Assembly: GCF_019800885.1 (NCBI RefSeq)
Contig: NZ_JAHVKE010000002.1
Span: 62,001-126,000 of the forward strand
Reading direction: 5' to 3'
Source: Maritalea mobilis
Lineage (GTDB): Bacteria > Pseudomonadota > Alphaproteobacteria > Rhodobacterales > Rhodobacteraceae
DNA length: 64,000 nucleotides
In this document: positions 25,155 through 33,975 of the stretch, in pieces
Layout: every line of letters begins with the position of its first letter
Numbering within the stretch: position 1 is the first letter of the stretch
Position numbers and translations under genes: made by a program
Notes under the pieces: generated by a model
The model's database searches: none
Told to the model about the DNA's origin: nothing
Seen by the model: the letters and a program-made list of their open reading frames with translations, nothing else

Positions 25155-25275
25155 GGGAAGCATCCTTTGGTCGTCCTTGCCTGCGTGATAGGCACAGAAG
25201 GTGTGTCCCACAAGGCGCAAATCGTCTCAAATCACCTGCGGCATGCCGCCGAATACAATTTCGTTTCTCCATTAT

Positions 25276-25287
25276 CACTGGCCAGTG
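25276..25287. promoter_or_regulatory. 12-base perfect palindrome upstream of tamA
   Basis: CACTGGCCAGTG is a perfect 12-base palindrome, 28 bases before the tamA ATG, in the 160-base divergent region between the NDUFA9-like gene and tamA. Its size and position suit an operator or a regulator half-site pair. No matching regulator is known to me. Confidence 0.35.
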
Positions 25288-25314
25288 CGCGGGGAACGAC
25301 CTATTCCTTAAGAT

Positions 25315-27120
25315 ATGATCGCTGCCCCCAGATCCCTTCTTTCACTCGTCCTTGTCGCCGGTATGGCGTTGCCGGCCGCGGCGCAGGATGTCGACTTGCG
25401 GATCTCGCCAGCCGACGAGGATTTGCGCGATCGCCTGCGCGCGGCCTCGCTTCTGTTGCAGGAACCGCCGGAAGGGGGACGCAGCGCGCAGGATATTCTT
25501 GCCGCCGCACGGGCCGATTACGCGCGCCTGACCGCGGCGCTCTATGACAGAGGGCATTTCTCGCCGGTGGTGAACATCCTGCTGGACGGGCGCGAGGCGG
25601 CGGCCATTTCGCCCTTTGCCGTTCCGGGGCGGGTTGGGCAGGTCGTGATCAATGTCAGCCCCGGACCGGATTATGCCTTCGGCGTCGCCGAGATCGGGCC
25701 GCTGGCCCGCAACAGCGACCTGATTCCCGAGTTTGCGCCGGGTGCGTCGGCCAGCACCTCGGTCCTGCGCGATGCGACGGGCGCGGCGATAGACGGCTGG
25801 CGCGAGCGCGGGCATGCCACCGCCGATGTCGCCGGGCAGCAGATCACCGCGCGGCACCGCGAGGCGGAGCTTGACGCGCGGATCACGCTCGACCCCGGCC
25901 CGGTCATCACCTTCGGCACGCTCATCCCGCAGGGATATGAGCGGATGCGGCCCGAACGGATCGTGGAGATTGCCGGCCTGCCCAGCGGTCTGACCTATTC
26001 GCCCGCCGAACTGGCCCGCGCCGAGGAACGCCTGCGCGACACCGGGGTCTTTGCCGCCGTCGCCCTGGAAGAGACCGAGCCGACCGCAAACGATGTCATG
26101 GATATCGACGCGGTCGTGTCGGAATCGCCGCTGCGCCGGATCGGCTTCGGCGCCGAGATTTCAACCGATGAAGGCGCGCGGCTGACGGCCTATTGGCTGC
26201 ATCGCAACCTCTTTGGCGGGGCGGAACGTCTGCGCTTCGACGCCGCGATCACCGGGATCGGCCAGGAGGAGATCTCGACCGACGCGATCGAGGGCATCGA
26301 CCTGGAGTTCTCGGGCCGCTATTCGCGCCCGGCCACGTTCACGCCCGACACGACCGCCTATTTCGAATTCGAGCTGTTCCAACTGCGCGAACCCAGCTTC
26401 ACCCTGACCGGGGCCGGGATCGAGGCCGGGGTCGAGCATGTGTTCAGCAACCGGCTTGAAGGGTCGCTTGGCCTCGGGCTGCTGGGGGTGCGCATCGACG
26501 GACCCTTCGGCGAGTTCGACATCGGCTATGCGCTGTTGCCCGCAGAACTGACTTGGGACAACCGCGACGACCCGCTCGATCCGGCCGATGGCGTATTCGT
26601 CAGCGCCACGACCACCCCCTTCCTGTCCTTCCAGGGGTCTGGCGGCGCACGCTACACCCTGGATGCGCGCGGCTACCTGGGCTTTGGCGAGAATGACCGC
26701 ACGCGGCTGGCGGCACGGGCGCAACTGGGCGGGGTGTTCAGCGACGATATCGACGATATCCCACCTGACTTCCTGTTCTACTCGGGCGGCTCAGGCACGG
26801 TACGCGGCCAGGAGTACCAGTCGCTTGGCGCGACCTATGGCGGCATCGAGTCCGGTGGGCGCGGCTTCGCCGGCCTGTCCACGGAACTTCGGCAAGATAT
26901 CGGCGACACGAATTTCGGGATTGTCGCCTTTGCCGATATGGGCCTGATCTCGTCCGATGCCGCGTTTCAGGATGACAGCGACTGGCACGCAGGGGCGGGG
27001 CTTGGCCTGCGCTATGCAACGCCGTTCGGCCCGATCCGGGTCGATCTGGCCACCCCAGTGCGTGGCGGCGGCGTGGGCGAAGACATCTACCTTTATATCG
27101 GCATCGGGCAGGCCTTCTGA
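25315..27120 (+). CDS. tamA: outer-membrane translocation and assembly module subunit TamA (BamA/Omp85 family)
   Basis: Omp85-family protein of 601 residues. The signal peptide ends AAAQ (about residue 23). Three POTRA-like domains follow (about 25-270), then a beta-barrel of the 16-strand type. The C-terminal Omp85 motif region YSGGSGTVRGQEYQSLG occurs at about residues 490-507, and the chain ends in Phe (IGIGQAF). With TamB it forms a periplasm-spanning module for outer-membrane assembly and phospholipid transport. Length fits TamA (about 580) better than BamA (about 780). The ribosome binding site is weak. tamB starts in a one-base overlap (TGATG). Confidence 0.88.
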   Translation: MIAAPRSLLSLVLVAGMALPAAAQDVDLRISPADEDLRDRLRAASLLLQEPPEGGRSAQDILAAARADYARLTAALYDRGHFSPVVNILLDGREAAAISPFAVPGRVGQVVINVSPGPDYAFGVAEIGPLARNSDLIPEFAPGASASTSVLRDATGAAIDGWRERGHATADVAGQQITARHREAELDARITLDPGPVITFGTLIPQGYERMRPERIVEIAGLPSGLTYSPAELARAEERLRDTGVFAAVALEETEPTANDVMDIDAVVSESPLRRIGFGAEISTDEGARLTAYWLHRNLFGGAERLRFDAAITGIGQEEISTDAIEGIDLEFSGRYSRPATFTPDTTAYFEFELFQLREPSFTLTGAGIEAGVEHVFSNRLEGSLGLGLLGVRIDGPFGEFDIGYALLPAELTWDNRDDPLDPADGVFVSATTTPFLSFQGSGGARYTLDARGYLGFGENDRTRLAARAQLGGVFSDDIDDIPPDFLFYSGGSGTVRGQEYQSLGATYGGIESGGRGFAGLSTELRQDIGDTNFGIVAFADMGLISSDAAFQDDSDWHAGAGLGLRYATPFGPIRVDLATPVRGGGVGEDIYLYIGIGQAF

Positions 27121-30100
27121 TGCTGAAGCGGGTCCTGATCCTTCTGGCGCTGGCGCTGCTGCCCGCGCAGGCCGTCGCGCAGGATGACGCCGACGATGAC
27201 CGTGGGCGCATCGTTCGCTTCCTCGAAGAGCAACTGTCCGATGGCGCGCGGCAGATCCGCATCGACGGGTTTCGCGGTGCGCTGTCCTCGACCGCCGAAC
27301 TGGACCGCCTGTCCATTGCGGACGCGCAGGGCGAGTGGCTGATCCTCGAAAACGCGCGGCTTGTCTGGACGCGAACCGCGCTTTTCAGCCGGGAATTGCA
27401 GGTCGACGAGTTGACCGCCGAGCGGCTGACCATCTTGCGCACGCCCGAAACTGGCGAAGAAGACGCGATCGATCTGCCGCCCGCCGAGGCGCAGCCCTTT
27501 GCCTTGCCCGAACTGCCCATCCGCATCGCCATCGACCAGATGGCCATTGACGAGATCGACCTCGACCCGTCGATCATCGGGGTCGGGGGGCGGTTTTCCA
27601 TCTCAGGGTCCGCCCGACTGGCCGATGGTGACGGGCAGGCGGATATCGAACTGGTGCGGCTGGACGGACCCGGGGACACTTTCGATCTGACGGCGAGCTA
27701 CGCCAACGAAACGGAACTTCTGTCCGTCGATCTTCTGCTGACGGAAGAGGCCGGGGGGCTGGCATCGGAACTTCTGAACCTGCCGGGGCGCCCCTCGCTT
27801 CGGTTCGAGGTGAGCGGCGAAGGCCCGATCGACGATTTCACCGCCGAGATCACGCTCGACACGGATGGCGCGCGCCGGGTGGAGGGCATGGTCACCAGCA
27901 TGGGGCAGGAGAGCGGCGATCACGTCATCGCCGTCGATCTGGGTGGCGATCTGACACCGATGATGCCCGTCGAGTATCACGCCTTTTTCGGCGAGGACAC
28001 GAGCCTTGCCGCCTTGGTGCGCCTCCATGCCGATGGCGCGATTTCGCTTGAAAACATGGACCTCGCCTCGCGGTCTTTGGAACTGGTCGGTTCGGTCGAG
28101 CTTGACCCCGCGCGGCGCCCGCTGATCATCAACCTGACCGGCACCTTGGCCGATCCGGCCGGTTCCGGCCCGGTGCGCCTGCCTGTGGGCGCGGAAGCTC
28201 GCCTGCGCCGGGCCACGCTGGCGCTGAATTTCGATGCCTCCGACAGTGACGCGTTCGTGCTCGACGCCGATGTCTCGGCCTTCGAGATGGACGACCTCGA
28301 TATCCGCCGGATCACCCTGTCCTCGAACGGGACGATCACGCCCAGCGCCAGCGGTATCGGGGCCGTCGCCGCCACGGTCACGGCAAATGTCGAAGGGCTG
28401 GAGCATCGCGATCCCGGCCTTGCGCAGGCCATGGGCGACGCCATCGCGTTCCGTAGCCAGGTCTCGTGGACCCAAGGCGCGGCGATCCTGATTTCTGGCC
28501 TGTCGCTGTCGGCGGGCGACGATCTGGTGGCCGGGGGCGGCGCGACGATCCAACCGGGCGAAGGGCGGATCGACACCGCGCTTGACCTTGCGTTTCGCGC
28601 GGCCGACCTTGCGCGCTTTTCCGCGGTGTCCGGGCAGGATTTGACTGGCGGGATCGAGGCAAGCCTGACCGGCCGGGTCGAGCCGCTTTCGGGCGCTTTC
28701 GATATTGTTCTGGATGGCACGGGCAACAGCCTTGGCTTCGGCGCGGGGCTGCCGCCCGAACTTTTTGCCGGGGACACGGTGCTGAGCGTCCACGCGATCC
28801 GCGATACCGCCGGTCTGCGACTGGAGCAGCTGGCCCTCGACAATGGCGAGATCACGGCCTCGGGCAGTGGGGCGCTGGATTCGTCCGGTGGCCGGTTCGA
28901 GACCGATCTGCGCCTGCGGAACGTGGGCTTGTTCACCGATGCGTTGAGTGGACCGGTCAGCGCCGACGCCAACCTGACCCGTCGCGGCACGGCCCCATGG
29001 CAGATCAATGTCGCAGCAGAGGGGCCCGGCGGAATCCGCGCCGGGGTTACCGGCGGTGTCGGCCTGCCGGACGGCAGTGTCGATCTGCAGGCGCAGGGCA
29101 GTCTGCCGCTGGCGCTGGCCAACCGGTTCATCCGGCCGCGATCGATCAACGGGACGCTCAACTTCGACCTCGCGCTGCGCGGTCAGCCGGGACTGTCCGC
29201 CTTGTCCGGCACGCTGACGGCGTCCGGCGCGCGGGCCTCGCTGCCGACGTTGCAGGCGGCGGTGGAGGATCTGAACCTGTCCGCCAACCTGTCGGGCGGG
29301 CGCGTCACGCTGAACGGCGGCGGGCGCCTGAATACCGGTGGCCAGATCTCGACTCAGGGCAGCATCAACCTGGTCGGGGCCGGGATGCCCGCCGATATCA
29401 GCATCACCGTGGACCAGGCGCGCCTGGTCGATCCCGAGCTGTACGAGGCGCGAATCTCCCGCGCGGACCTGAATATCTCGGGCGGGCTGACCGGGTATCT
29501 CCAGGTGGCAGGACGGGTCGATTTGGGCGAGACGGAGCTGCGCGTGCCGGAAACCGGTCTTGGCGGGGCGGCGCCGATCCCGCCCATTCGCCATGTCAAC
29601 GAAACTGCGGCGGAACGCCAGACACGCCGCAATGCCGGTCTGCTGCGCACGGCGGATGCCGGAAGCGCGGGGGCGGGTGTCGGCCTGGACCTGACGATCA
29701 GCGCACCGGGGCGCGTCTACCTGCGCGGGCGCGGGATCGATGCAGAGTTCGGCGGCGAGATTCGGCTGAACGGAACCAGCGCGCAGGTGATCCCGTCCGG
29801 GCAGTTCAACCTGATCCGCGGGCGTCTTTCGATCCTTGGCACGCGGCTGGACTTCACCGAGGGCAGTGCGACCCTGCAGGGCAGTTTCGACCCCTATCTC
29901 GACCTGGCCGCCGAAAGCCGCGCTGGCGGCTACACCATCACGATCTCGGTCGATGGACCCGCATCGTCGCCAGAGATCACCTTTGGGTCCGATCCTTCGT
30001 TGCCGGAAGACGAAGTTCTGGCCCGGTTGCTCTTTGGACGGTCCGTATCGTCGCTCTCGCCGGTGCAGTTGCTGCAACTGGCCGACGCGGCATCGTCGCT

Positions 30101-30374
30101 GGCGGGCGGCAGCACGAATAACGGTTTCCTCGCCAATCTGCGCTCGGGGCTTGGCCTCGACGACCTCGACCTGCAGACCGATGAAGAGGGCAACGCCGCC
30201 GTGCGTGCCGGGCGCTACCTGTCGGACAATATCTACACCGATGTGACCGTGAACGCGGACGGCGAAGCGGACCTTTCGCTCAACATCGACCTGACTCCGG
30301 ATATCACCGCACGGGGCAGTTTTTCCTCCGATGGCAGCAGCTCGGTCGGCGTGTTTTACGAGCGCGACTACTGA
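27120..30374 (+). CDS. tamB: translocation and assembly module protein TamB
   Basis: AsmA-like protein of 1084 residues, slightly shorter than E. coli TamB (about 1260). An N-terminal hydrophobic anchor or signal (residues 4-21) is followed by long repetitive beta-rich sequence forming the hydrophobic groove. The C-terminal TamB (DUF490) domain occupies roughly the last 300 residues, with GEIRLNGTSAQVIPSGQFNL, SRAGGYTITISVDGPASSPE and DEVLARLLFGRSVSSLSP, and it ends in a beta strand. It overlaps tamA by one base. The ATG follows a consistent operon arrangement, and no separate promoter is evident. Confidence 0.9.
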   Translation: MLKRVLILLALALLPAQAVAQDDADDDRGRIVRFLEEQLSDGARQIRIDGFRGALSSTAELDRLSIADAQGEWLILENARLVWTRTALFSRELQVDELTAERLTILRTPETGEEDAIDLPPAEAQPFALPELPIRIAIDQMAIDEIDLDPSIIGVGGRFSISGSARLADGDGQADIELVRLDGPGDTFDLTASYANETELLSVDLLLTEEAGGLASELLNLPGRPSLRFEVSGEGPIDDFTAEITLDTDGARRVEGMVTSMGQESGDHVIAVDLGGDLTPMMPVEYHAFFGEDTSLAALVRLHADGAISLENMDLASRSLELVGSVELDPARRPLIINLTGTLADPAGSGPVRLPVGAEARLRRATLALNFDASDSDAFVLDADVSAFEMDDLDIRRITLSSNGTITPSASGIGAVAATVTANVEGLEHRDPGLAQAMGDAIAFRSQVSWTQGAAILISGLSLSAGDDLVAGGGATIQPGEGRIDTALDLAFRAADLARFSAVSGQDLTGGIEASLTGRVEPLSGAFDIVLDGTGNSLGFGAGLPPELFAGDTVLSVHAIRDTAGLRLEQLALDNGEITASGSGALDSSGGRFETDLRLRNVGLFTDALSGPVSADANLTRRGTAPWQINVAAEGPGGIRAGVTGGVGLPDGSVDLQAQGSLPLALANRFIRPRSINGTLNFDLALRGQPGLSALSGTLTASGARASLPTLQAAVEDLNLSANLSGGRVTLNGGGRLNTGGQISTQGSINLVGAGMPADISITVDQARLVDPELYEARISRADLNISGGLTGYLQVAGRVDLGETELRVPETGLGGAAPIPPIRHVNETAAERQTRRNAGLLRTADAGSAGAGVGLDLTISAPGRVYLRGRGIDAEFGGEIRLNGTSAQVIPSGQFNLIRGRLSILGTRLDFTEGSATLQGSFDPYLDLAAESRAGGYTITISVDGPASSPEITFGSDPSLPEDEVLARLLFGRSVSSLSPVQLLQLADAASSLAGGSTNNGFLANLRSGLGLDDLDLQTDEEGNAAVRAGRYLSDNIYTDVTVNADGEADLSLNIDLTPDITARGSFSSDGSSSVGVFYERDY

Positions 30375-30411
30375 CCTCGGATCAGCGGTTAGAAAATCCT
30401 CTCAAGGCTTG

Positions 30412-30438
30412 TTGACACGCCCCCGGAGCCGCTATATC
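30412..30438 (+). promoter_or_regulatory. candidate promoter of tRNA-Leu
   Basis: TTGACA at 30412-30417 is followed after 15 bases by TATATC at 30433-30438, about 20 bases before the mature tRNA. A perfect -35 box placed this way is typical for stable RNA genes. The spacer is one or two bases short unless ATATCA is the -10. Confidence 0.55.
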
Positions 30439-30457
30439 AGCCGCTTCCACGACACCG

Positions 30458-30544
30458 GCCCAGGTGGCGGAATTGGTAGACGCGCTAGCTTCAGGTGCTA
30501 GTGTCCGTATGGACGTGGAGGTTCGAGTCCTCTCCTGGGCACCA
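30458..30544 (+). tRNA. tRNA-Leu, anticodon CAG
   Basis: Complete class II tRNA with acceptor stem GCCCAGG (30458-30464) pairing CCTGGGC (30534-30540), discriminator A and encoded CCA (30542-30544). The anticodon stem CTAGC/GCTAG encloses loop TTCAGGT, with anticodon CAG at 30492-30494, reading the abundant CUG codon. A long variable arm (around TGTCCGTATGGACG) and the T-loop GTTCGAGTCC confirm leucine identity. Confidence 0.96.
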
Positions 30545-30596
30545 TCCCCTTCCGGGGTCCGCATCACGGGCCAGCCACGCAGGAAAGGGATAGGGC

Positions 30597-31208
30597 GTGA
30601 CCATCCATCTTTACCGAAACGATCTTCCCGACGGGTTGGACCTTGGCCCGGTCGTGGCCATCGATTGCGAAACGATGGGCCTGATCCCGCAACGCGACCG
30701 GCTGTGCCTTGTGCAGATGTCTTCGGGCGATGGGAACGCGCACCTGGTCCAGATCGACAAGGGCCAGACCGAAGCGCCGAATCTCTGCCGGATGCTGACC
30801 GATCCGGATGTGCTGAAACTGTTCCATTTCGGGCGCTTCGACATCGCGGCGATGTACAACGCCTTCGGTGCGCTGGCCGCCCCGGTCTACTGCACCAAGA
30901 TCGCGTCCAAGCTGATCCGCACCTATACCGACCGTCACGGGCTGAAAAACCTGCTTCAAGAGCTGTTGGATATCGATATCTCGAAACAGCAGCAGACCTC
31001 GGACTGGGGTGCAGCCGAACTGACCGAGGCGCAAAAGGCTTACGCCGCCTCGGACGTGCTTTACCTGCATCGTCTGCGCGAGGCCCTGAACAAGCGACTG
31101 GACCGCGAGGACCGGATGGAGATCGCGCAGGCCTGTTTCGAGTTCCTGCCGACGCGCGCCAAGCTGGACCTCGCAGGCTGGCCCGAGATCGACATTTTCG
31201 CGCACTGA
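30597..31208 (+). CDS. rnd: ribonuclease D, short form
   Basis: DEDDy 3'-5' exonuclease of 203 residues that trims tRNA and other RNA 3' ends. Catalytic residues are visible as AIDCETMG (Asp23, Glu25), HFGRFD (Asp82) and YAASD (Tyr149, Asp153). The C-terminal HRDC domain of E. coli RNase D (375 residues) is absent, which is usual for the short alphaproteobacterial form. The GTG start has AAGGGATAGGG just upstream, 52 bases after the tRNA-Leu gene. It is followed by lptC after 13 bases, so it probably shares a transcript with the lpt genes. Confidence 0.88.
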   Translation: MTIHLYRNDLPDGLDLGPVVAIDCETMGLIPQRDRLCLVQMSSGDGNAHLVQIDKGQTEAPNLCRMLTDPDVLKLFHFGRFDIAAMYNAFGALAAPVYCTKIASKLIRTYTDRHGLKNLLQELLDIDISKQQQTSDWGAAELTEAQKAYAASDVLYLHRLREALNKRLDREDRMEIAQACFEFLPTRAKLDLAGWPEIDIFAH

Positions 31209-31221
31209 AAGATCACGCAGC

Positions 31222-31830
31222 ATGGCAAGCGGCAGTCGCTACAGCACGGTGGTGATGGGTCTGAAACTGACCCTGCCGCTGGCTGCGCTGGCGCTGTTGT
31301 CGACGCTGTTCCTGTTCTCGAACCCGCCCGACCCCGAGCAAGCGATTCCTTACGCCGAGGTCGATGTCGAAGAACTCGCCCGGGAACAGCGCCTGACCCA
31401 GCCGCGCTTTGCGGGTGTTCTCGAAGATGGGCGCGAACTGACGCTGGTGGCCGATGCCGCGACGCCTAGTTTCGACGCCGACCGCACCCGCACCGAGGCC
31501 ATCGCGACCGAGAACGTCTCGGGCCGCATGGCGCTGCCCGATGGCGATGTGCTGACGCTGGACGCGGCCAGCGGGTATATCGACCTTGCCGGGCAGGTGG
31601 CCGACCTGTTCGGCGGCGTCACGGCCACGACCGAGCTTGGGTACCGCTTGGTGACCGAGGAAATCCATGTCCTGCTGGCCCAGACTGGCCTGAGCACGGA
31701 CACGGATGTCGAAATCACCGGACCTGGGATTACCCTGACCGCAGGTGCAATGGAGGTGACCGGACCGTCGGAAGGTGCGGTTGTCAGTTTCACCGGCGGT
31801 GTCCGGCTGCTATATCAGCCGGAGAATTAA
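31222..31830 (+). CDS. lptC: lipopolysaccharide export protein LptC
   Basis: LptC of 202 residues: one N-terminal membrane anchor (about 11-33) and a periplasmic beta-jellyroll domain. It takes LPS from LptBFG and passes it to LptA. Characteristic strands include LTQPRFAGVLEDGRELTLVA and DVLTLDAASGYIDLAG. Sequence conservation in the family is low, and the assignment relies heavily on lptA and lptB following directly. Its TAA lies within the region of the lptA ribosome binding site (AAGGAG at 31829). Confidence 0.85.
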   Translation: MASGSRYSTVVMGLKLTLPLAALALLSTLFLFSNPPDPEQAIPYAEVDVEELAREQRLTQPRFAGVLEDGRELTLVADAATPSFDADRTRTEAIATENVSGRMALPDGDVLTLDAASGYIDLAGQVADLFGGVTATTELGYRLVTEEIHVLLAQTGLSTDTDVEITGPGITLTAGAMEVTGPSEGAVVSFTGGVRLLYQPEN

Positions 31831-31840
31831 GGAGCGCGAA

Positions 31841-32344
31841 ATGCGCAAGCTATTGATCTGTGGGTTTTTGGGCCTGTGCCTTGCGGCCGGGCTGCCGGGG
31901 ACGACACTCGCCCAGGTGGAGGTCGGTTTTGGCGGGGTGGCCTATGATCCCGACCAGCCGGTCGAGGTGACGGCCGATGGGCTGACGCTGGACCAGACGA
32001 CCGGAGAGGCCGTGTTCTCGGGCAATGTCCTGGTGGTGCAGGGTGATCTGCGGATGGCCGCAGGGCAGGTACGCATCCTCTATTCCGACCAGACCGGACG
32101 CAACGAGGTGCGTGAGGTCGTGGCCACCGGCGGCGTGCTGGTGACGCGGGGGGCAGACGCCGCCGAAGGCAGCGAAGCGCGCTACGATGTCGAAACCGCC
32201 ATGCTGACGATGCGCGGCAATGTCCTGGTCACCCAGGGCACAACAGCGGTGGCCGGGGACCGAATGGTCGTGAACATGCGCACCGGGAACGGATCAGTCG
32301 ATGGACGCGTGCGCACGGTCCTGGATACCGGCGGATCGGAATGA
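31841..32344 (+). CDS. lptA: lipopolysaccharide transport periplasmic protein LptA
   Basis: LptA/OstA-family protein of 167 residues with a signal peptide (cleavage near TLAQ, residue 23). Its repeated beta-strand core starts PVEVTADGLTLDQTTGEAVFSGNV and continues to TMRGNVLVTQGTTAVAGDRM. It forms the periplasmic bridge that moves LPS from LptC to the outer membrane LptD. The ATG has a strong AAGGAG seven bases upstream, and the stop overlaps lptB by four bases (ATGA). Confidence 0.9.
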   Translation: MRKLLICGFLGLCLAAGLPGTTLAQVEVGFGGVAYDPDQPVEVTADGLTLDQTTGEAVFSGNVLVVQGDLRMAAGQVRILYSDQTGRNEVREVVATGGVLVTRGADAAEGSEARYDVETAMLTMRGNVLVTQGTTAVAGDRMVVNMRTGNGSVDGRVRTVLDTGGSE

Positions 32345-33105
32345 GCGAGCGGCTGCACCTTTCCGTCACTGACGGTGGGGCGACCGGCCTGCGCGTCGAT
32401 CGCCTGCGCAAAAGCTACAAGCGCCGCCTCGTGATCCGCGATGTCTCGCTGGAGCTGAACCGGGGCGAGGTCGTGGCACTTCTGGGCCCGAACGGATCGG
32501 GCAAGACCACGTCGTTTTACTGCATCGCGGGCCTGATCACACCCGACGGCGGGACGGTCACCATCGACGGGCAGGATGTGACGCTGTTTCCGATGTATCG
32601 TCGGGCCCGCGCCGGGATCGGCTACCTGCCACAGGAAATGTCGATCTTTCGCGGCCTCTCCGTCGAAGACAACATCATGGCCATTCTCGAAATCGTCGAG
32701 AAGAAGCGCGCCCGCCGCAAGGAGCGGTTGGAAGAGCTGCTGACCGAGTTCTCCATCGAGCATCTGCGCCGCGCGCCTGCCCTGTCGCTCTCGGGCGGGG
32801 AGCGGCGCCGAGCCGAGATCGCGCGTTGCCTTGCCTCGAACCCGCGCTTCGTTCTGCTGGATGAACCCTTTGCCGGGGTCGATCCGATTGCGGTCGGCGA
32901 CATCCGCCATCTGGTCGGAGAGCTCAAGACACGCGGGATCGGGGTTCTGATCACGGATCACAACGTGCGCGAGACGCTGGAGATCGTGGATCGCGCCTAC
33001 ATCCTGCATGACGGCGCCATCATCATGTCGGGCACCGCCGACGAGGTCGTGCGCGACGAAACCGTTCGCCGCGTCTACCTTGGCGAGACCTTCAGCATCG
33101 GGTGA
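32341..33105 (+). CDS. lptB: LPS export ABC transporter ATP-binding protein
   Basis: ABC ATPase of 254 residues driving LPS extraction through LptFG. Walker A is GPNGSGKTTSF, the Q-loop region is GYLPQEMSIFRGLSVEDN, the signature is LSGGERRRAEIARCLA, and Walker B is FVLLDEPFAGVDP. The switch His lies in ITDHNVRET. These LptB-specific segments, especially SIFR(G/K)LSVEDN, distinguish it from branched-chain amino acid ATPases. Overlaps lptA by four bases. In many Proteobacteria rpoN follows directly; here a 226-base gap leads to hpf instead. Confidence 0.93.
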   Translation: MSERLHLSVTDGGATGLRVDRLRKSYKRRLVIRDVSLELNRGEVVALLGPNGSGKTTSFYCIAGLITPDGGTVTIDGQDVTLFPMYRRARAGIGYLPQEMSIFRGLSVEDNIMAILEIVEKKRARRKERLEELLTEFSIEHLRRAPALSLSGGERRRAEIARCLASNPRFVLLDEPFAGVDPIAVGDIRHLVGELKTRGIGVLITDHNVRETLEIVDRAYILHDGAIIMSGTADEVVRDETVRRVYLGETFSIG

Positions 33106-33331
33106 AAAGAGCCGCCCGCGTTCTGCTTTGGATTGACACGGACCCCAGACTCACGGCCAAATATCAGCGATGACCGCGCTCGCTTCATCCCTTTCCGAAC
33201 GCTGGACTTCGCGCCGCATTGCGCACCGAAGACGTGCAGGAAAGAACCCCGGACAAGTCAAAAACACCTTGCGCAGGGTTGCAGTCGTCCCCGGCTGAGT
33301 CCATTCCTGCGCCACTAAATCGGGAGACATC

Positions 33332-33904
33332 ATGCGTTATCAAATCAGCGGTAAGCAAATCGACATCGGCGATGCCTTGCAGACCCATGTGAAGGACAGC
33401 CTGAATGCTGTGGTCGAGAAATACGCCGAGCGGCCCACGGACGCGACGGTGATCTTTTCGAAATCCGGCGCTGAATTCGTCTGCGAAGCGACGGTTCACC
33501 TTTCGACCGGCCTGACCGCCTCGGCCAAGGGCCTTGCGCATGAAATCTACGCCGCTTTCGAGAAGACGGCGGACAAGATGGAAAAACAGTTACGCCGTTA
33601 CAAGCGTCGCCTGAAGGACCATCACCGCGAGCGGACCCAGCCCATTGATGTCATGCAGGCGCCCACGTATATCCTCGCCTCGTCCGAAGCGCATGACGAA
33701 GATGCCGAACCGGAAACGCTGCAGCCGATCATCGTGGCCGAGATGGAAACCAAGATCCCGTCTCTGTCGGTCGGCGAAGCCGTGATGCAGATGGAAATTG
33801 CCGGTGCGCCGCTGTTGGTGTTCCGCAACGAGAAACATGACAAGGTGAACGTCGTCTATCGCCGCGACGACGGCAACGTAGGCTGGATCGACCCCAGCCT
33901 CTGA
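33332..33904 (+). CDS. hpf: ribosome hibernation-promoting factor, long form
   Basis: HPF/RaiA family protein of 190 residues. The N-terminal domain (1-105) binds the ribosomal decoding centre (MRYQISGKQIDIGDAL, then a Lys/Arg-rich helix KQLRRYKRRLKDHHRER). An acidic linker leads to the C-terminal dimerisation domain (about 132-190, VGEAVMQMEIAGAPLLVFRN). The presence of that domain defines long HPF, which makes 100S dimers alone. ATG has GGGAGA six bases upstream. It is followed by a strong hairpin and then ptsN, as in the classic rpoN-hpf-ptsN locus. Confidence 0.92.
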   Translation: MRYQISGKQIDIGDALQTHVKDSLNAVVEKYAERPTDATVIFSKSGAEFVCEATVHLSTGLTASAKGLAHEIYAAFEKTADKMEKQLRRYKRRLKDHHRERTQPIDVMQAPTYILASSEAHDEDAEPETLQPIIVAEMETKIPSLSVGEAVMQMEIAGAPLLVFRNEKHDKVNVVYRRDDGNVGWIDPSL

Positions 33905-33924
33905 GACCCACCGAAGTTTTTGCG

Positions 33925-33954
33925 CCGCCCCCACCGTGAAACGGTCCGGGGCGG
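33925..33954 (+). repeat. strong hairpin between hpf and ptsN
   Basis: CCGCCCC (33925-33931) pairs with GGGGCGG (33948-33954), and ACCGT with ACGGT inside, around a GAA loop; one C and two C residues are bulged. This makes a 12-pair stem with no T-run after it. It is more likely an intercistronic stabiliser, processing site or attenuator than an intrinsic terminator. Confidence 0.6.
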
Positions 33955-33975
33955 TTGCTGCAAAGGGATACAGGC

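Noticed and set aside
27603-30077. Long minus-strand open frame opposite tamB (about 820 codons)
   Set aside because: Shadow of tamB, rich in Arg, Gln and Pro with no motifs, and tamB itself is clear.
30464-31255. Open frame starting inside tRNA-Leu and running across rnd
   Set aside because: It begins within a certain tRNA, is Arg/Pro-rich, and is out of frame with the clear RNase D gene.
33133-33164. TTGACA box as a promoter for hpf
   Set aside because: No acceptable -10 at 16-18 bases; the nearest AT-rich hexamer (AAATAT) is 20 bases away.
33133-33318. Small open frame of 61 codons between lptB and hpf
   Set aside because: No ribosome binding site, and composition (Arg, Pro, His) is that of non-coding high-GC DNA.
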